DNA of 6,418 bases from Candidatus Omnitrophota bacterium (GTDB lineage: Bacteria; Omnitrophota; Gorgyraeia; Gygaellales; Profunditerraquicolaceae). The stretch is taken from NCBI GenBank assembly GCA_028714595.1, contig JAQTMD010000092.1, positions 1 to 6,418 of the forward strand. The letters are read 5' to 3'. Under the pieces are notes generated by a model that saw only the letters and a list, made by a program, of their open reading frames with translations, was not told the DNA's origin and ran no database searches. Positions 5,168 to 6,418 of the stretch are shown piece after piece; within the stretch, counting starts at the first letter, position 1, and every line of letters starts with the position of its first letter. The translations under genes were made by a program, and so were the position numbers.

Positions 5168-6418
5168 GCTCCTGCGACAGTGAAGCAGCCCAATGTCGCC
5201 GGTGCCTTTTATCCGGCCAAGGCCGCTGACCTCGCAAAACAGATCGACGGTTTCCTGGAGACAGCGAAGACCACTGCGGTCGAAGGCAAGATATTCGCGC
5301 TCATCGCCCCGCACGCAGGGTACGATTACTCGGGATCCACTGCCGGGCACGCGTATAAGCTGATCAAAGGCGCCTCCTATAAGACCGTCGTCATCCTTGC
5401 TCCGGTCCACTATTCCGGAATCGAGGGGGCTACGGTCTGGCCTGAAGGCGCGTTCCGCACTCCGCTGGGCGATGTACCGGTTGATGCCGCTTTCGGCAAG
5501 GCGCTGCTGGCGATAGAGCCGGGATTTGCCTTCCAGCCCCGCGCGTTTGACCGGGAGCATACCCTGGAAGTGCAGCTGCCTTTTCTGCAAAGGACGCTCA
5601 AGGATTTTTCCATTGTGCCGGTCATGGTCGGCGATTGTTCGTTCCGGAAATGCCAGGAGATCGCCGCTGCGCTGAAGAAAGTTATCGCAGGACGGAATGA
5701 CGTGCTGGTCGTGGCTTCATCGGACATGTATCACGGATACGATTACCGGGAGGCAGAATTGATCGACCGGCTGACGTTATCATGCATCCAGGCCATGGAT
5801 GCCGAAGGGCTGTACCAGGGTCTGGCCCAAAAGCGCATGCAGTTATGCGGTGGTTTCGGGGTCGTGGCAACCATGCTTCTGGCAAAAGAGATGGGACATA
5901 CCAGGGCGATCGTGGAGGCGTACACCAATTCAGCCGAAGTTACCGGTGTGAAAAGGGCAGGAGAGTGGACTGTGGGATACGGCAGTCTGGTTATTATCGA
6001 CGGGCCGCAAAAAAACGAGGTGGGTATGCTGTTGGATAAAGGTCAGAAGAAGCGATTGCTTGAGATCGCGCGCAGCACGATCGAGCAGTATCTGAAAACG
6101 CGCAAAGCCCCGGACATAAAAGAGAACGACCCGGTGCTCGCAAAGGAGATGGGGGCGTTCGTGACCCTGCATCAATCCGGCGAGCTGCGCGGCTGCATCG
6201 GGAACATGGTCGGCCGGGGGCCGCTGTACGCCACCGTGCGGGACATGGCGGTGGAGGCGGGAACCGGGGACCCGCGTTTTGCGCCGGTGCGCGTCCGCGA
6301 CCTGGCGAACATTTCGATCGAGATTTCCGTGTTGTCGCCTTTGCGGCGCGTTGCTTCCGCCGACGAAATTGTTTTGGGAACGCACGGCGTCTTAGTGCGC
6401 AAAGGGTTCAACAGCGGG
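5087..6418 (+). CDS. Fused Memo-AMMECR1 protein (AmmeMemoRadiSam proteins B and A), exported, 3' partial
   Basis: The frame is open for 444 codons to the right edge with no stop. Residues 1-27 form a signal peptide (MRRPLVR, hydrophobic core, VLYA before A28). A Memo domain follows (about 33-305), a relative of class III extradiol dioxygenases: IAPHAGYDYSG (H76), APVHYSG (H108), REHTLEVQLPF (E157, H158), SSDMYHG (D213, H216) and CGGFGV. H76 and H108 align with metal ligands H49 and H81 of human MEMO1, and D213 with D189; the C244 position is Val, as I believe is usual in prokaryotes. After a short linker an AMMECR1 domain starts near M314 and contains the signature LRGCIG (367-372) and the DPRFAPV segment; its last ~50 residues lie outside the window. 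The ATGA overlap with the radical SAM gene indicates joint expression. The biochemical role of the three-part module is unknown to me; metal-dependent chemistry is likely. Confidence 0.92.
   Translation, partial: MRRPLVRIVVSLCIGAAFMCTSGVLYAAPATVKQPNVAGAFYPAKAADLAKQIDGFLETAKTTAVEGKIFALIAPHAGYDYSGSTAGHAYKLIKGASYKTVVILAPVHYSGIEGATVWPEGAFRTPLGDVPVDAAFGKALLAIEPGFAFQPRAFDREHTLEVQLPFLQRTLKDFSIVPVMVGDCSFRKCQEIAAALKKVIAGRNDVLVVASSDMYHGYDYREAELIDRLTLSCIQAMDAEGLYQGLAQKRMQLCGGFGVVATMLLAKEMGHTRAIVEAYTNSAEVTGVKRAGEWTVGYGSLVIIDGPQKNEVGMLLDKGQKKRLLEIARSTIEQYLKTRKAPDIKENDPVLAKEMGAFVTLHQSGELRGCIGNMVGRGPLYATVRDMAVEAGTGDPRFAPVRVRDLANISIEISVLSPLRRVASADEIVLGTHGVLVRKGFNSG

Noticed and set aside
5930..5950. Missing third Memo metal ligand (human C244 aligns with Val) as a sign of inactivity
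   Set aside because: Prokaryotic Memo proteins, as I recall, commonly have this SxxVTG-type segment without the Cys, so it is probably normal for the family.
5930..6385. Antisense frame opposite the AMMECR1 domain
   Set aside because: The + strand frame carries LRGCIG and continues the Memo frame; the antisense product has no recognisable feature.
1..6418. CRISPR array, insertion sequence or prophage remnants
   Set aside because: No spaced repeats, transposase motifs or terminal inverted repeats were seen; the tRNA is intact and has no adjacent integrase within the window.

Overview
The window looks like chromosomal DNA of a Gram-negative-type bacterium. Genes are tightly packed on the + strand, moderately GC-rich by eye, with 4-nt ATGA overlaps and export signals that point to a periplasm or cell envelope. 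The mix of a surface-glycan operon and an AmmeMemoRadiSam locus would suit an environmental, uncultured-type lineage such as Omnitrophota or another PVC-related or deltaproteobacterial-like group. That placement is inference with low confidence.

Region 1 (1-3780) is the distal part of a polysaccharide or LPS-type operon, and it enters the window from the left. It holds the C-terminal ~276 residues of a GDP-L-fucose synthase family protein, a GT-B glycosyltransferase, and two different class I SAM-dependent methyltransferases. Overlaps of 20 nt and 4 nt and a gap of 9 nt imply one transcript with translational coupling. A plausible division of labour is supply or modification of a nucleotide sugar, transfer of the sugar, then methylation of the glycan or its lipid carrier. 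The fucose synthase relative is odd: the residues aligning with the catalytic Ser107 and Tyr136 of E. coli Fcl are Cys and His, and the surrounding helix and strand have gained several cysteines.

Region 2 (3781-3995) is the only non-coding stretch. It contains a weak promoter candidate, a GC-rich potential hairpin and a complete tRNA-Ala with anticodon CGC, including the G3-U70 alanine identity pair and no encoded CCA tail.

Region 3 (3996-6418) is an AmmeMemoRadiSam locus: a radical SAM enzyme (AmrS type) overlapping by 4 nt a fused Memo-AMMECR1 protein (AmrB plus AmrA) that runs off the right edge. Both proteins begin with a hydrophobic, signal-peptide-like segment placed directly before the usual start of the family. 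That predicts an exported or membrane-tethered version of the whole three-component module, which is unexpected for a radical SAM enzyme that needs SAM and low-potential electrons. This is the most interesting point in the window, followed by the active-site-altered fucose synthase relative.
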